Source: Siphonodentalium dalli (lineage: Eukaryota > Mollusca > Scaphopoda > Gadilida > Siphonodentaliidae). From it: DNA of 64,000 nucleotides. Below the pieces are notes generated by a model. The model was not told where the DNA came from, ran no database searches, and was given only the letters and a program-made list of their open reading frames with translations. Location of the stretch: assembly GCA_032622095.1 (NCBI GenBank), contig CP136061.1, positions 195,346,935 to 195,410,934 on the forward strand, in the 5' to 3' direction. Position numbers and translations under genes: made by a program. Positions within the stretch are counted from its first letter, which is position 1. Every line of letters starts with the position of its first letter. Shown here piece after piece: positions 43,231 to 53,636 of the stretch.

Positions 43231-43274
43231 GCTAACCAAACTCCATACAGCTCCCTCTACGTTATCACTGCATA

Positions 43275-43351
43275 TCAGCGGAGCGATGGGAGATAACACT
43301 GCCAGCTAACATGCCAAACTCCAGGCAGGTTATCTCCCATCGCTCCGCTGA
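43275..43351. repeat. 23-bp perfect inverted repeat
   Basis: TCAGCGGAGCGATGGGAGAT-AAC (43275-43297) pairs with GTTATCTCCCATCGCTCCGC-TGA (43329-43351), leaving a 31-base loop. Confidence 0.85.
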
Positions 43352-44156
43352 GATACCACTGCCATAATGACATTAATTGGTAAAGAATTCTTACGTGTTT
43401 TTAGTTCTTATGTTTTAGGATTAAAAATGTCTATGTCTGGCTCAGTTCATATTGTTCTTATCAATACCGAAAGAAATACCTAATTGCAAACTTTAAACAA
43501 AATTTGGTAGTCAAAACAAGATAGTAGGTGACTAAATAGTAGTAAATACAGTTCCGCGACGATTTGTAAAAATAGATTTATCGTCTGCAAAGTACACTCA
43601 TTGTGGCCATGGTGGCAGTGATATATCGCAGCGATAGCGTATAGGGCGCTGTATGGAGTTTCCTAACATGCATGCTAAAAATGATTATCGTCTGCATGTC
43701 ATTATGTACATCATGCCATGGATCTATACTATGGATAACGCCCGTAGAGATCATATTCCACCAGTACAAAACCTGGGAACTTTTTGAAGTTTTGATAGTA
43801 GAAAACAATTATGAAATCGAAATTGCATGCTTTTCCGTGATTTTTGTGAACCGATATCGCAATAAACATTGAATTAATTACCCAGTAGAAATTCCATAAG
43901 TGTATTATATAAGCGCCGCAAAGCAAAATCGCTCACAAAGTCACTTAAATCGTGAAATTTCGAGTTGGAACAATCACGTACAGTGTGTGTATTCTTCCTT
44001 TATACTGTTTGTATAATCTCTCCATACAGGAGGCAATAAAGATATATATGGATGGTGGTTGTGACATAAACATTTAAACAAAAAATTTACCATTAGAACT
44101 CCATACCAAGTTAGTGTTTAAGGCCCATTCCTTAACCCCTTAGCCCAAGCTCAATG

Positions 44157-44210
44157 CAGAGTTCAGTCCCCTATATGAAGTCTTACGCTTAGCGAGGGGA
44201 CTGAACTCTG
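44157..44210. repeat. 16-bp stem hairpin
   Basis: CAGAGTTCAGTCCCCT (44157-44172) pairs with AGGGGACTGAACTCTG (44195-44210), loop 22. It lies inside the older interrupted element. Confidence 0.85.
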
Positions 44211-44311
44211 TTTTGCAGCTTAATATTCCCCGTGCTATTTTTCGACTTGATAAGGTTCCCTGTCAAAACTTCAAAACATTTCCCAGGTTTTGTACTGGCG
44301 GAATATGATCT

Positions 44312-44317
44312 CTACGG
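44312..44317 (+). repeat. Left target-site duplication CTACGG
   Basis: CTACGG directly precedes the TGCTGC start of the giant element and is repeated after its GCAGCA end (62242-62247). The older inverted repeat can be followed across the joined site. Confidence 0.8.
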
Positions 44318-44804
44318 TGCTGCATACAGGCCTCTTGGGGGGGTAAAGGTACATTATAGAAGTACATTGGAAGTATGGGTACATATTCTACTGCCCTATT
44401 GTCTTCCGACATCAAAGGAGATCAAAGGAAAGTACCCCGCCCCCGCACCGTATGACGTAACGACGTTGTATGTAAACAAAGATCAAAGTACCACCGCCCC
44501 CGCACCGTATGACGTGGCGACGCGTGGGTGTTTGAGTATACGCGTGTGGGTATTTGTATACGTCACGTTTGTGGGGGGGGGGGGTCCTTCTGTATATGGA
44601 TGTGTACTTCGTGGGTGTGGCTATTTGAGAATGGTCGTATACGCTTTCGGGCCCTTGAGAAAGGTACAATGGGCAATCGTATACTTCCGTCATCGAAGTA
44701 CGTCGTGCAAACTGATCGTCAGGTGCGAACTATATTTGAGGACCTTCATTAACGGGGGAACCTCGCCCCTCAATTATATTCCTAATAAGTGTATTACCGC
44801 ACAT

Positions 44805-45110
44805 TAAAGGTACACACGGTAATCAAAGTGTTATCAATATTAAAGGGACACAATATATTCTGACACTCACAAAGTCAATTTAAAGACACACTCGGATATC
44901 ATTCTGTGTGAATATTAAAGTGACACAATGTGCACACAGTGCGTGAATGTCAAAGGGGAGCACTCTCAGTATAATGTTAAAGCCACACTCGGTACCCATA
45001 AACTAAATATAAAGGCACACTCCACACTCACTGTGTATGAATGTTAAAGTGACACACGACACACAATGTGGATGAATGTTAAAGTTACACACGGCACTCG
45101 CAGTGAAAAA
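44805..45110 (-). repeat. Degenerate tandem array (AATGTTAAAGTGACAC), left arm
   Basis: Five or six units of about 50-60 bp built on GAATGTTAAAGTGACACAC and CACTCACAGTG. The mirror copy is at 61450-61755. Confidence 0.75.
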
Positions 45111-45115
45111 AAAAT

Positions 45116-45410
45116 GTTAAAACTTAAAAAAATTGAAATTTTTCAAAAATGAAAAAAAAAATGAAAAACTTTAAAAACTTCAAATTTTTCAAAAATAAAA
45201 AAAAAATGAAAAACTTTAAAAACTTCAAATTTTTCAAAAATAAAAAAACAATGAAAAACTTTAAAAACTTCAAATTTTTCAAAAATAAAAAAAAAAAAGG
45301 AAAAACTTTAAAAACTTTTCCTAACTGAAAAAAAACATGAAAAACTTCAAAAAACAATATTTTTCCTAAAATTGACAAATAATTTTAAATGTTCAAAAAT
45401 TTCAAAAAAC
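45116..45410 (-). repeat. A/T-rich tandem array, left arm
   Basis: A 55-60-bp unit AAAAACTTTAAAAACTTCAA plus ATTTTTCAAAAATAAAAA repeats about four times. The Phe/Leu-rich ORF read from it is an artefact. Confidence 0.9.
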
Positions 45411-45643
45411 ATTTTAGTGAATAGAGTGGTGAATGAGTGTATAAGACCATCACTTCATAGATTTTCCTAGCTATCCAACTTCAAGCATTTATGAAGTATG
45501 TAGGGACACCGATCATTATACATTTTCACAAACAGAGGCATACTAATCGGTCCAGACTGGCACACTATTCTCTTGAATTCCACATCTGTTAATAATATTT
45601 ATTATAATCTATCTCTTCTGGTGCTCTATATGCTTTCTTTAAT

Positions 45644-46104
45644 CGTTCTGCCTTACAAATCTTTACATATTACATAACAACTCAACTCAATTATTGAATA
45701 CTTCTCACAACTACCCCCTCTCCCAGCATCTCATCCCCCTTTATCTCTCTCTCTTCTCTCTTCTCTCTCACGTCCTCTCTATGTCTCTCGCTCTCTCTCT
45801 GGTGTATCCATGTAAACAAATTCTCAGAAATCGTTTAGCGCCTTGGCCATATATATTTCAACATATCCAATAATACATATGCAGATCGTTCTGCCTTACA
45901 AATCTTTACATATTACGTAACAACTCAACTCAATTATTGAATACTTCTCACAACTACCCCCTCTCCCAGCATCTCATCCCCTTTATCTCTCTCTCGTCCT
46001 CTCTATGTCTCTCTCTCTGATGTATCCCTGTAAACAAATTCTCAGAAATCGTTTAGTGCCTTGGCCATATATATTTCAACATATCCAATAATACATATGC
46101 AGAT
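45644..46104 (-). repeat. Tandem duplication of ~250 bp, left arm
   Basis: CGTTCTGCCTTACAAATC starts units at 45644 and 45897; both end AATACATATGCAGAT. They differ by a ~40-bp loss in a TCTC tract. Confidence 0.9.
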
Positions 46105-46307
46105 TACCTCTAGGAAACAAGAATTTTCTAGAATGTGGAAAAACAATAACAGAGCGTATCTCCTATAATAGAATATTCTCAAAGTCATCACGTGACCTGA
46201 CAGTTGGGCAGTAAACTCATTAGAATCGACAATTTACGCACTGTCTGTCTATCGAAAGCACTTGTATCACATGATCTGCCAGTGCATTTGGAATGTTCGC
46301 CATGCCA

Positions 46308-46565
46308 TCATAATATAAGCTTCAGTTTGAATCGCCCCAGTCCATGGTCCCATAACATGTTCTCATTTGAAGACATTTGAAGAGCGTCTGGTTTAATTTC
46401 ATGGTAAAGTATTGCACAATCATTCACAGAATAGATTAATGGAATCATTCTGCAATTTTCGAAGCTTAACATTCTCCAGCCATTATTTGCTCTGCTGTTT
46501 GAATCCACATTATTAAAAAGATTAAAATCTCTCGCCTGATGCGCTATAACCTTCATCACAAACAC
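46308..46565 (-). CDS. Unknown 80-85-residue ORF, left arm
   Basis: Identical to 59995-60252 on the other strand; see that entry. Kept as a possible gene because it is one of the longer ORFs of the arm, but no family is recognised. Confidence 0.25.
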   Translation of the reverse strand: MFVMKVIAHQARDFNLFNNVDSNSRANNGWRMLSFENCRMIPLIYSVNDCAILYHEIKPDALQMSSNENMLWDHGLGRFKLKLIL

Positions 46566-46865
46566 ATGTCATTAAGTGTGCTGACAGAGGCAACAACGCT
46601 AAGGTCTCGTCTTTCTTCCCTCGCAATATATTAAACCCTCGAGTTATCTACCTTCTTGAATATTCCCCTTTAGTAAAGTAAATGATCTGTATACAGGTAA
46701 TATTACTTTCATGGCGTATGTAACCAAACGAGGCCCATCTCATACTCTAGCAAACATAAAACACATGTGTTGAGAATATCAAGGAGTAGCGGAAGAAAGA
46801 GAGAGGAGCAGAGAGAGAGCCAGACGTAGAGGTGTGTTGTTTTATGTCTATATATTTCATACACA

Positions 46866-46975
46866 TACAGTAATGCCCTAATTAATCGACCCCTTATCCA
46901 CAACAGAATTATTGGTATTTTCAGGATTTAGTCGGAAATATGGCTTGCTGCTATTAATCGGAAAGCTCACTGGGT
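46866..46975 (+). mobile_element. Family A half-copy inside the left arm
   Basis: TACAGTAATGCCCTAATTAA down to the centre GGAAAGCTCACTGGG; the right half is missing. The same host MITE family fills the IQSEC introns, so the giant element has lived in this genome or a close relative. Confidence 0.85.
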
Positions 46976-47694
46976 TATGTGTGTTTTATAACATTGGAGA
47001 CGTTCGTACCGATGTTTGGTGCTGCTAGTAAATAACCAATACTTACTTCAGGTGCAACACCTGAGTCATTGGAATTCAATGCAATCCCTGGGTGAACCCT
47101 AACGGCTCACTCCCCGCTCATTGGACACATGTAATCTTCAACCACGCAATTTTTCTGGAACATGCTACATGTGGAAACATTCTATTTGACTAGTATTGAA
47201 AAATCCTTCATAATTCCACGGGCATCGTATATGGTCCGTTTAAAATACCTGTATGTGGCCCCTTTAATATATGTATCCCGACTAATGGTACACTGTTATT
47301 TCAATGGCAAACTTGATTAAATCATCTCTAACAATCGTTAAGCTTTTTTCTCTAACTACCACTTTACAATATGGTGTATATAATCGAACTATCAGGAATC
47401 AATCAACGCCTTACCCATAGATATTTGAATATACAACTGAACGCATTTTGGGTCACATACATTAAATGTACACATCACTTATGCATTTAAATCTAATTCG
47501 GCCTATCCATCAATACAAACGTTCTTTATTTCCAAAATTGTCTCAATACCCCCTCGTTTTAATATAGATTTTAGCTATATGCTTTAATTCATATAAAATT
47601 GACGCAAATCTATGTTAAACGACAGCAGCATTATAACAGAGTAGCCACTTACCTTCAAGTAAAAAAAAAAGTACCATTGTGTTCTCATTTTCTA

Positions 47695-48120
47695 TCTTAT
47701 CATAATGAAATTTGTCACGTGCGTGCCAGACGTCACTTAGAGGTAAACACCATATTTTGGTTCGAATAATTTCAATAACATGGCCGCCAGCCTATTTTGA
47801 ATTTTAGATATTTAAAAAAATAAAATGTCATGTCAGGCTTATTTTCTCGTCGAACCACGGGGGTTGCTCTCCGTCACTTAGCGGACATCTTCACATATTG
47901 GGGACGAATCGGTTGAGAAATACGGCCTCCAGTGGTCATCTTTTATTTAAGTCATAAATGCACTTCGAATTTTAAAGTGTCATAGTGGGCTCATTTTTCC
48001 ACCAATCGTTATGAAATTTGGCGAGTACGTGCCCGACGTCACTCAGATGTTATCACGAGATTTTAGTTCGAAAAACATGGCCGCTATTTTGTTTTAAGTC
48101 ATAAAACTACAGAAGGAGGT
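47695..48120 (-). repeat. Family K units, left arm
   Basis: Three units, each with ATGAAATTTG-type, GACGTCACT and AACATGGCCGCC-type segments, related to 40195-40560 and 41590-41990. Confidence 0.65.
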
Positions 48121-48345
48121 GTAGAGTTTGGTCGTGGTATTTCTCAAGTCATTCTCATTCTGTAGTGTTATTACAAAATCACAAGATAATCGAGGAAGGT
48201 CATGCCAGAGAATAATTTCGACATGGTTTACTACACGTGGGTCGGCTTTTCCATAGCAGTAAAACTGAACGCATATTTTAAAAATTCACACATTTTATTA
48301 TTTATTAAACACAATCCATTTATTCCATTACATAATAATTACAGT

Positions 48346-48867
48346 TTAAAACGAATCAGGTGTATATATTTTGCATAATTCCGGTGAACAGAAACTACAC
48401 ATTAAAAAGCCAAGCTGATTTTTTTTATGATCCTCTTGCATGTAGCAGGGTACTAAAGTTTGTAGTTCCGGTACAGCCACAGTGACGTCATTAATGGTGG
48501 ACATCAACTGTTCAAATTCTGAGTGGCTAAGAGTTACACCTGTCTTCGTAGGGCAAAGTATCTCACTGTCTTTCGGGTAAAAGAATTTTCTGATGTGTAC
48601 AACACTGTGTTCATGATCATAAGTCACGTGTTCATTATGTCCGATATGTATCCTTTCCAAAGAAGATCTGCTTTGTAAATGTTCATACACTTTCTGCGCG
48701 TTATCAGCTAATTCCAGCCACTGTTGTAATCTCAGGCAGGCGCCGAATTTAGTAGGGAACTTCCCCTCGTTCCATATTCTGATGTCTATATTTTTTATTC
48801 TTTTATATTCACCGACGGTAAGGTATCTATCCCGTCCTAAGTGTTTGGTGAAAATTTTAGAATTCAT
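48346..48867 (-). CDS. Tandem PC4-like protein, left-arm copy
   Basis: 173 codons, the same protein as 57693-58214; domain details are given there. On this strand the CRE (48938-48945) and TATA box (48925-48930) lie just before the ATG, and A/T-rich poly(A) signals follow the stop near 48319-48324. Confidence 0.7.
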   Translation of the reverse strand: MNSKIFTKHLGRDRYLTVGEYKRIKNIDIRIWNEGKFPTKFGACLRLQQWLELADNAQKVYEHLQSRSSLERIHIGHNEHVTYDHEHSVVHIRKFFYPKDSEILCPTKTGVTLSHSEFEQLMSTINDVTVAVPELQTLVPCYMQEDHKKNQLGFLMCSFCSPELCKIYTPDSF

Positions 48868-49193
48868 GGTATCGTTTCGATGAACGCTGAACTGAAAATG
48901 TCGGAGACACGTGGATGTATTACGTTTATACCCTATATGACGTCATTGGGCGGTCCCATCACAACCGTTTCAAAGTATATAATCCAATCAGATTGCCCCC
49001 TGGATTCGCATTAGCCAAATATGGAAGGGCCAATCATGTTTCGATCAGAGGGAACCCTCAGACAGTGGCTCGGAAGTACATTATCTAAATACAGAATAAA
49101 GGGGTTTCGTGGTAAACTGTCTCGGCCTATAGGAAGGGCCGGAAATGACACGCAACTGTGATTCAGGGTATTCACAACACAGGTATGAATCAT

Positions 49194-49502
49194 TTAACCA
49201 AAAGTTTTGGCATAGGCACGCACGCTTCTGCACAAGGGACAAGTCTCAGAACCGAGCGCACACATGCCACACATTGATACGTGTCCACGTGGTAAAAGCA
49301 CACAGTTGTTATTATTCTCTGGACAAATGATACATTTGCATTCTTCAGAAACGTCTACTGTCGTATCAGGCCAGTCATCTTCATAGGAACCAGACAGTCT
49401 CTCATCGTTTATTTCAGTCATTTCTTCGAAATTAACGGTTAGGTCATCTATTGAAAATGTATTCATTTCTTGAACAGAGGCACTATCCACGGGACGTTGC
49501 AA
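49194..49502 (-). CDS. IAP-type RING finger fragment, left-arm copy
   Basis: Mirror of 57058-57366; the first true ATG is complementary to 49466. See the right-arm entry for motifs. Confidence 0.6.
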   Translation of the reverse strand: MQRPVDSASVQEMNTFSIDDLTVNFEEMTEINDERLSGSYEDDWPDTTVDVSEECKCIICPENNNNCVLLPRGHVSMCGMCALGSETCPLCRSVRAYAKTFG

Positions 49503-49720
49503 TGAAAAAATTCCTGGTACATCGGGGATTTTCCATTAAATATCTCGGTCTGTTCCACTGTTTATATCTATCTTCAGGCAGGAAACGTTGCAACTAATTG
49601 AGATAGCTACAATTTGGAAAGAAACGGTAATGTTCATATATAGCTACAATTTGGAAAGAAACGGTAATGTTCAGTTCGAGGATCATCTCTTTTTCCCATT
49701 GCCACAACCTACATCCGCAA

Positions 49721-49984
49721 CTATAACATTTGGTTTACAGCGGTCTTTGTGAAAAAGAAACCAGCTCCAGCTATTTTAGCAGCCTCCACGGGCGAGGTCC
49801 AGTTTTCGAAAGAAGCTAATCTCGAGTGAAAATTTCGATACTCTGGGTATGACGGTTTCCAAGCCACAGTAAGACCATACAAATTTAAAAGTTCTGGTAT
49901 CGTGCTTACACTATTATCGCTCGAATCAGCTGCGTGCGGCGGGATATCCATCACCTGCTGTTTCTCCCCCACCCTGACAAGCAT
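49721..49984 (-). pseudogene. Broken BIR domain, left-arm copy
   Basis: Mirror of 56576-56839 with the same premature stop, so the break predates or was copied between the arms. Confidence 0.6.
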
Positions 49985-51014
49985 TATGAACCTGTAAACG
50001 TTAGTTCAAGCCTTATAACAATGGTAATGTATAGAAACGCGTTCATTGGCCGCTGTATTAACATTATTATTATTGTTTATATATATATACTTGTTTTCTT
50101 TTTACAGATGGAAAATTTCCAGGCTGAACAGTTTCATCGCAATTGATTCGAAAGTAGTGACCTTATGATGGGAATTAATGCGGGAAGACAACGAATGACC
50201 CATTTAAATAGGTCCCTATACAACAGACTGGTTGAGTTGGAACCATAATTTCTAATTTACAAAACCCTCTGTTTATTCGAGGAAATCCGCTAACTCAAAG
50301 GTCCTTGGACATGAGTTTCACTTCATGATGCAACATCACGCCAATATGTGGCTCTAAATTTGCACGTACCTAGTGAGCATTTGATCTCTAATAGCGATCA
50401 GTGAAGTATTTAGTTCTTATCATAATATTTATAACAGCCAATAAAAACCCGTTGCTCGATTTAACTATATAATACACGGACAAACGGAATGAAAACATCT
50501 GTGCACCAACTTGTGCAAAACCAAAGGACCCAGCTGATGTAGACTAGTATATAAATACTTACTTCATGTATTCTTTTCATCAATGATATGCATTTAACAC
50601 CTATAAATATAGTCTGTTATACAGATGAAACATTGTTCACAGTCTCATGCCACGAAAGGCCTACTATGTGAACACATGTGTATATTAATTCCATATTTTC
50701 TTGTCAAAACGCTCTATTATATAACGATGTATTCGTTAAGTTAATCGTTCCTTTATCTTTATTGTTGTTAATTTATAGCATTGTTAGTAGAAATTTAATC
50801 TAAACTCGATGGTTTATTGAACATAATGCGTCAATACTGCTTCATTGGTGGTAACTGAACTTATCACATCATGTATCGCAACTAAAACAAGCGAGACAAC
50901 TCATAAATTTGTAATAGTTCTCATGTCTATGGCGGTTCACACAGTGTACATTTTCATTGTTGTTACCATTTAATGCACACATTACTGATGTATGCATAAG
51001 AACGCGGGTCTACA
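49985..51014 (-). other. Left-arm DNA without recognised gene
   Basis: A/T-rich; ORF 49934-50146 (+) is antisense to the BIR start and unconvincing. Confidence 0.5.
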
Positions 51015-51345
51015 TTGTTGTCAAGTACATATATATTTATATATGTCCATATTTCTTAAAGCAAGTACAGTATCTGTATCTGCTATGACATATAACAAGT
51101 GCCATTTTCACATGTAAATCACGTAGTAAAGCTCTTTAATGTATAGTTAAACAGTTGAGATTTCAGACGCAGGTATATGTCCTTGTGGAATATATACGTG
51201 GTATACGTCCGTATATACACGAAGGTAATGTGTTCTAAGTATGTGATTTATGTATATGTCCATGTTCCTTGAAGCAAATCCGTTACATATAAATACGTTA
51301 TGACGTATATTAAGTGTCATTTTCACTGTTAAATCACGTACAATA
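51015..51345 (-). repeat. Diverged tandem duplication (period ~217 bp), left arm
   Basis: Mirror of 55215-55545. The 73-codon ORF 51147-51368 reads through it. Confidence 0.65.
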
Positions 51346-51399
51346 TTAGCAAACGTGGTATTTCTCACAAAACTATATCGACACGGCCATTTATCAAAC

Positions 51400-52640
51400 G
51401 AAATGACATGTCTGGGATCAAACGTGCTAATCAGGCCTGTGTTTTCGCCAACAAGGGAGTTTGATTCTGGTTGTATATGATGGTTCAGTCATTATATGAT
51501 ACCTAATCGGTTGCACATGGTGCTGTCTAGGGTATATACTGTGCATGTATATTAAATGCTCCATTGATGTTATGAGTATGGCCTCGGTGTCTGATCCATT
51601 GTCCACATGTTTCTTAATTATGCACTCTCTTTACTATGACTAAATTGTATTGTGTACATATCATAACTGGCATTATATGTATTTTGTATCATTTAATGTA
51701 ATAATTATTTTAAAAATACCGTGTATATCACAATACTTTACTATAGCTGATGTGTGTCTAGAAGCTTATTCATGCTATCATCACATACACTTGAATTAGA
51801 TACTAACTATCGAGTTATGATTTTTCCCTGTATTTTCATGCAATATTCGTGAATGGCAACAATCAGCAGTTCTTTTCTGATGAATGTCAAACGAGATTTA
51901 TCACCCCAATGCCCCCTCTAGCTGACATTTCGATAACCTTTATTGAATCTTAAACACTGTAATTTCTCTAATTTCTCCACGTTACTTCTCCTATACACGT
52001 AGTTCGATCAGCTGTCAATGTTATGTCGGGTGTTGCTGTTGTGTTCTTAATGGACCATCTGCTAACTAACGATGCATGTCAAGTATGCATACTATTTGTT
52101 TTAATATGCCTGGTATACATGTATTCTCAGACACTCACTCTCAGGTGTAGCTCTTCGGTAAAACACATAGATATGATATAGCTGTGCGGTAAGGTTCGTC
52201 CATGACATTACTTCATTCCGACATTCTGATACATAGACCAATCACATAAAAGTAATGAATGTACTCCCAATACGTTAGGCATATATTTTAACCTGAGTGA
52301 TGTCACCACAAAACGCAAGGTTCAAAAACTTAAAAAATAGTTAAAAGCACACATTTTTATTTCGAATATCATTATTTATGGTCAATTTCGTGTTATGAAA
52401 TGGGCCATTTTACAAACGCGTAATAGGTGATTAAAAAAACGGCTATTTGATAAAAAATTTAAACGCTATTATCACTATATTTGGAATATAAAAAACGTTG
52501 TATTTGACGAAGTATGACAATGCAAAATGACTACTTTTTTAAACGCGAATTTGAAAACACTAATATCGAAACGAATTTTAAACTAAGTTCGTGTTATGAA
52601 ATGACTCATTTTATAATCGCGGTCTAGTCAAGCGGGAAAC
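51400..52640. other. Left-arm DNA without recognised gene
   Basis: No ORF above chance and no known local repeat. Mirror at about 53920-55160. Confidence 0.5.
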
Positions 52641-53147
52641 TAGTATGTATGTGTAAGTCGACTTAGCGCGGACCTCATTAAAACCCCCTTAAACACCCCC
52701 CTCCCCCCGTCCGGATGAAACCCCGACCAAAAAAAGGGGGAGGGGGAGGGGGGCGCGCCGTTTTTTATGCCAAAAAATATGCCAGATATTTTTCATGCAA
52801 CCAGTTTCATACCAAATCGTTCACCATATTGTTGTAATTGTTGTTGCTGTGGTTGCTTTTTGATGCTGTTTTTGATGTTAGTTTGGTTGTTGCCGTTGTT
52901 TTTCTTATTTTAGTTGCTGTAATGGCAGCGGCACAATTTGGAACATACATTTACACACAGCAACTTGAGGAGGTGGACTACCTTATATCAAAGGTTAAGA
53001 TGAGTTATACACTAATGCTTTGGAACATTGTACTAAAACATTAGGTTTGAGAAGGTGTGTTTATATTCCTGGAGAGAGTCAGAGAAGTATTACTGGACTT
53101 GTCCAAACATGTCACATATAAGTGTTTGCCATTGGTTAATATTAAGA

Positions 53148-53155
53148 TATATAAA
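53148..53155 (+). promoter_or_regulatory. TATA box before the central PC4-like remnant
   Basis: TATATAAA about 130 bp before the ATG at 53281, the same order as in the arm gene. Confidence 0.45.
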
Positions 53156-53280
53156 TGAGGTGCATTTGACATCACAGTCACTGGGGTGAAGGAAAGGGGC
53201 TATCGACCATCCCGGGGGTAGCCACCCCCACACCCCAAATCACATACTCCCCATCACTTGCTGAGAAACCATTGAGAAGC

Positions 53281-53636
53281 ATGGAGCTATATCACCAGAA
53301 GATTGTGAAACCAATGTATGGCCAACAGAGATACATAACAGTTACTGAAGAAAAGGGTGAAAAATAAACATATGGCAATTAGAAGATGGTATTTTGCCAA
53401 TTAAATATGGAATTTCTATGGACAAGGATTTATGGTACAATATGTCTTCATATGGTGATGACATCAACGGAGCGATATTAGAGAAACGTTCGGTAAAATA
53501 GCATATTGGGAGTGACTGGTTTCTGTGCTACTGTAATAAATATTGGACAATACGAATAGGAAAATTCTATAAACATAAGGAGTATCAAGAATCGTACTTC
53601 AAGTGTACAAAATGTTGCGGTTCTATGGTTGAATAA
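53281..53636 (+). pseudogene. PC4-like paralogue, frameshifted
   Basis: ATG at 53281 opens a frame reading MELYHQKIVKPMYGQQRYIT that closes at TAA 53365-53367. From about 53367 the next frame carries an IWQLEDGILPIKYGI segment, to a TAG at 53499-53501. Beyond it is an RIGKFYKHKEY segment up to TAA 53634-53636, overlapping AATAAA. The order matches the 173-aa arm protein: an RY(I/L)TV lead, then (D/E)G-x-(F/L)P-x-K-(F/Y)G, then a second IR-x-KF segment. One frameshift and one in-frame stop break it. Two Cys pairs (CYC, CTKCC) near the end are not in the arm copy at that place. Confidence 0.6.

Larger units (their letters stand above)
43690..44317. mobile_element. Older inverted-repeat element, interrupted in its right arm by the giant palindrome
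   Basis: The left arm includes CGTAGAGATCATATTCCACC then AGTACAAAACCTGGGAA (43743-43782). The inverse lies at 44262-44317 (CCCAGGTTTTGTACTGGCGG, ATATGATCTCTACGG). Outward of CTACGG the left arm still has a counterpart, but 17.9 kb away, at 62248-62290. It is therefore an older element cut by a later insertion. Confidence 0.75.
44318..52782 (+). repeat. Left arm of the giant palindrome
   Basis: 8,465 bp. Differences from the right arm that I found: G12 versus 11 near 44573-44584; A at 49179 against C at 57381 on the other strand; T at 51573 against C at 54987; A at 52433 against G at 54127; and C/G-run lengths at the inner edge (52736-52756). The match ends at 52782, where GC|CAGAT meets ACA|GC on the other side. 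Confidence 0.9.

Noticed and set aside
44232-44807. 191-codon ORF crossing the left border of the giant element
   Set aside because: It runs through the insertion junction and a G12 run; the right-arm mirror has a different frame because the G run is one shorter.
45124-45378. Phe/Leu/Lys-rich ORFs in both arms (also 61182-61436)
   Set aside because: Translation of an A/T-rich tandem array.
51147-51368. 73-codon ORF in both arms (also 55192-55413)
   Set aside because: It overlaps a diverged tandem duplication and has no recognisable motif.
52838-53044. Leu/Val-rich ORF in the centre of the palindrome, resembling a membrane peptide
   Set aside because: The hydrophobic part comes from a GTTGTTGTTGCTG-like simple stretch; no promoter or relative is seen.
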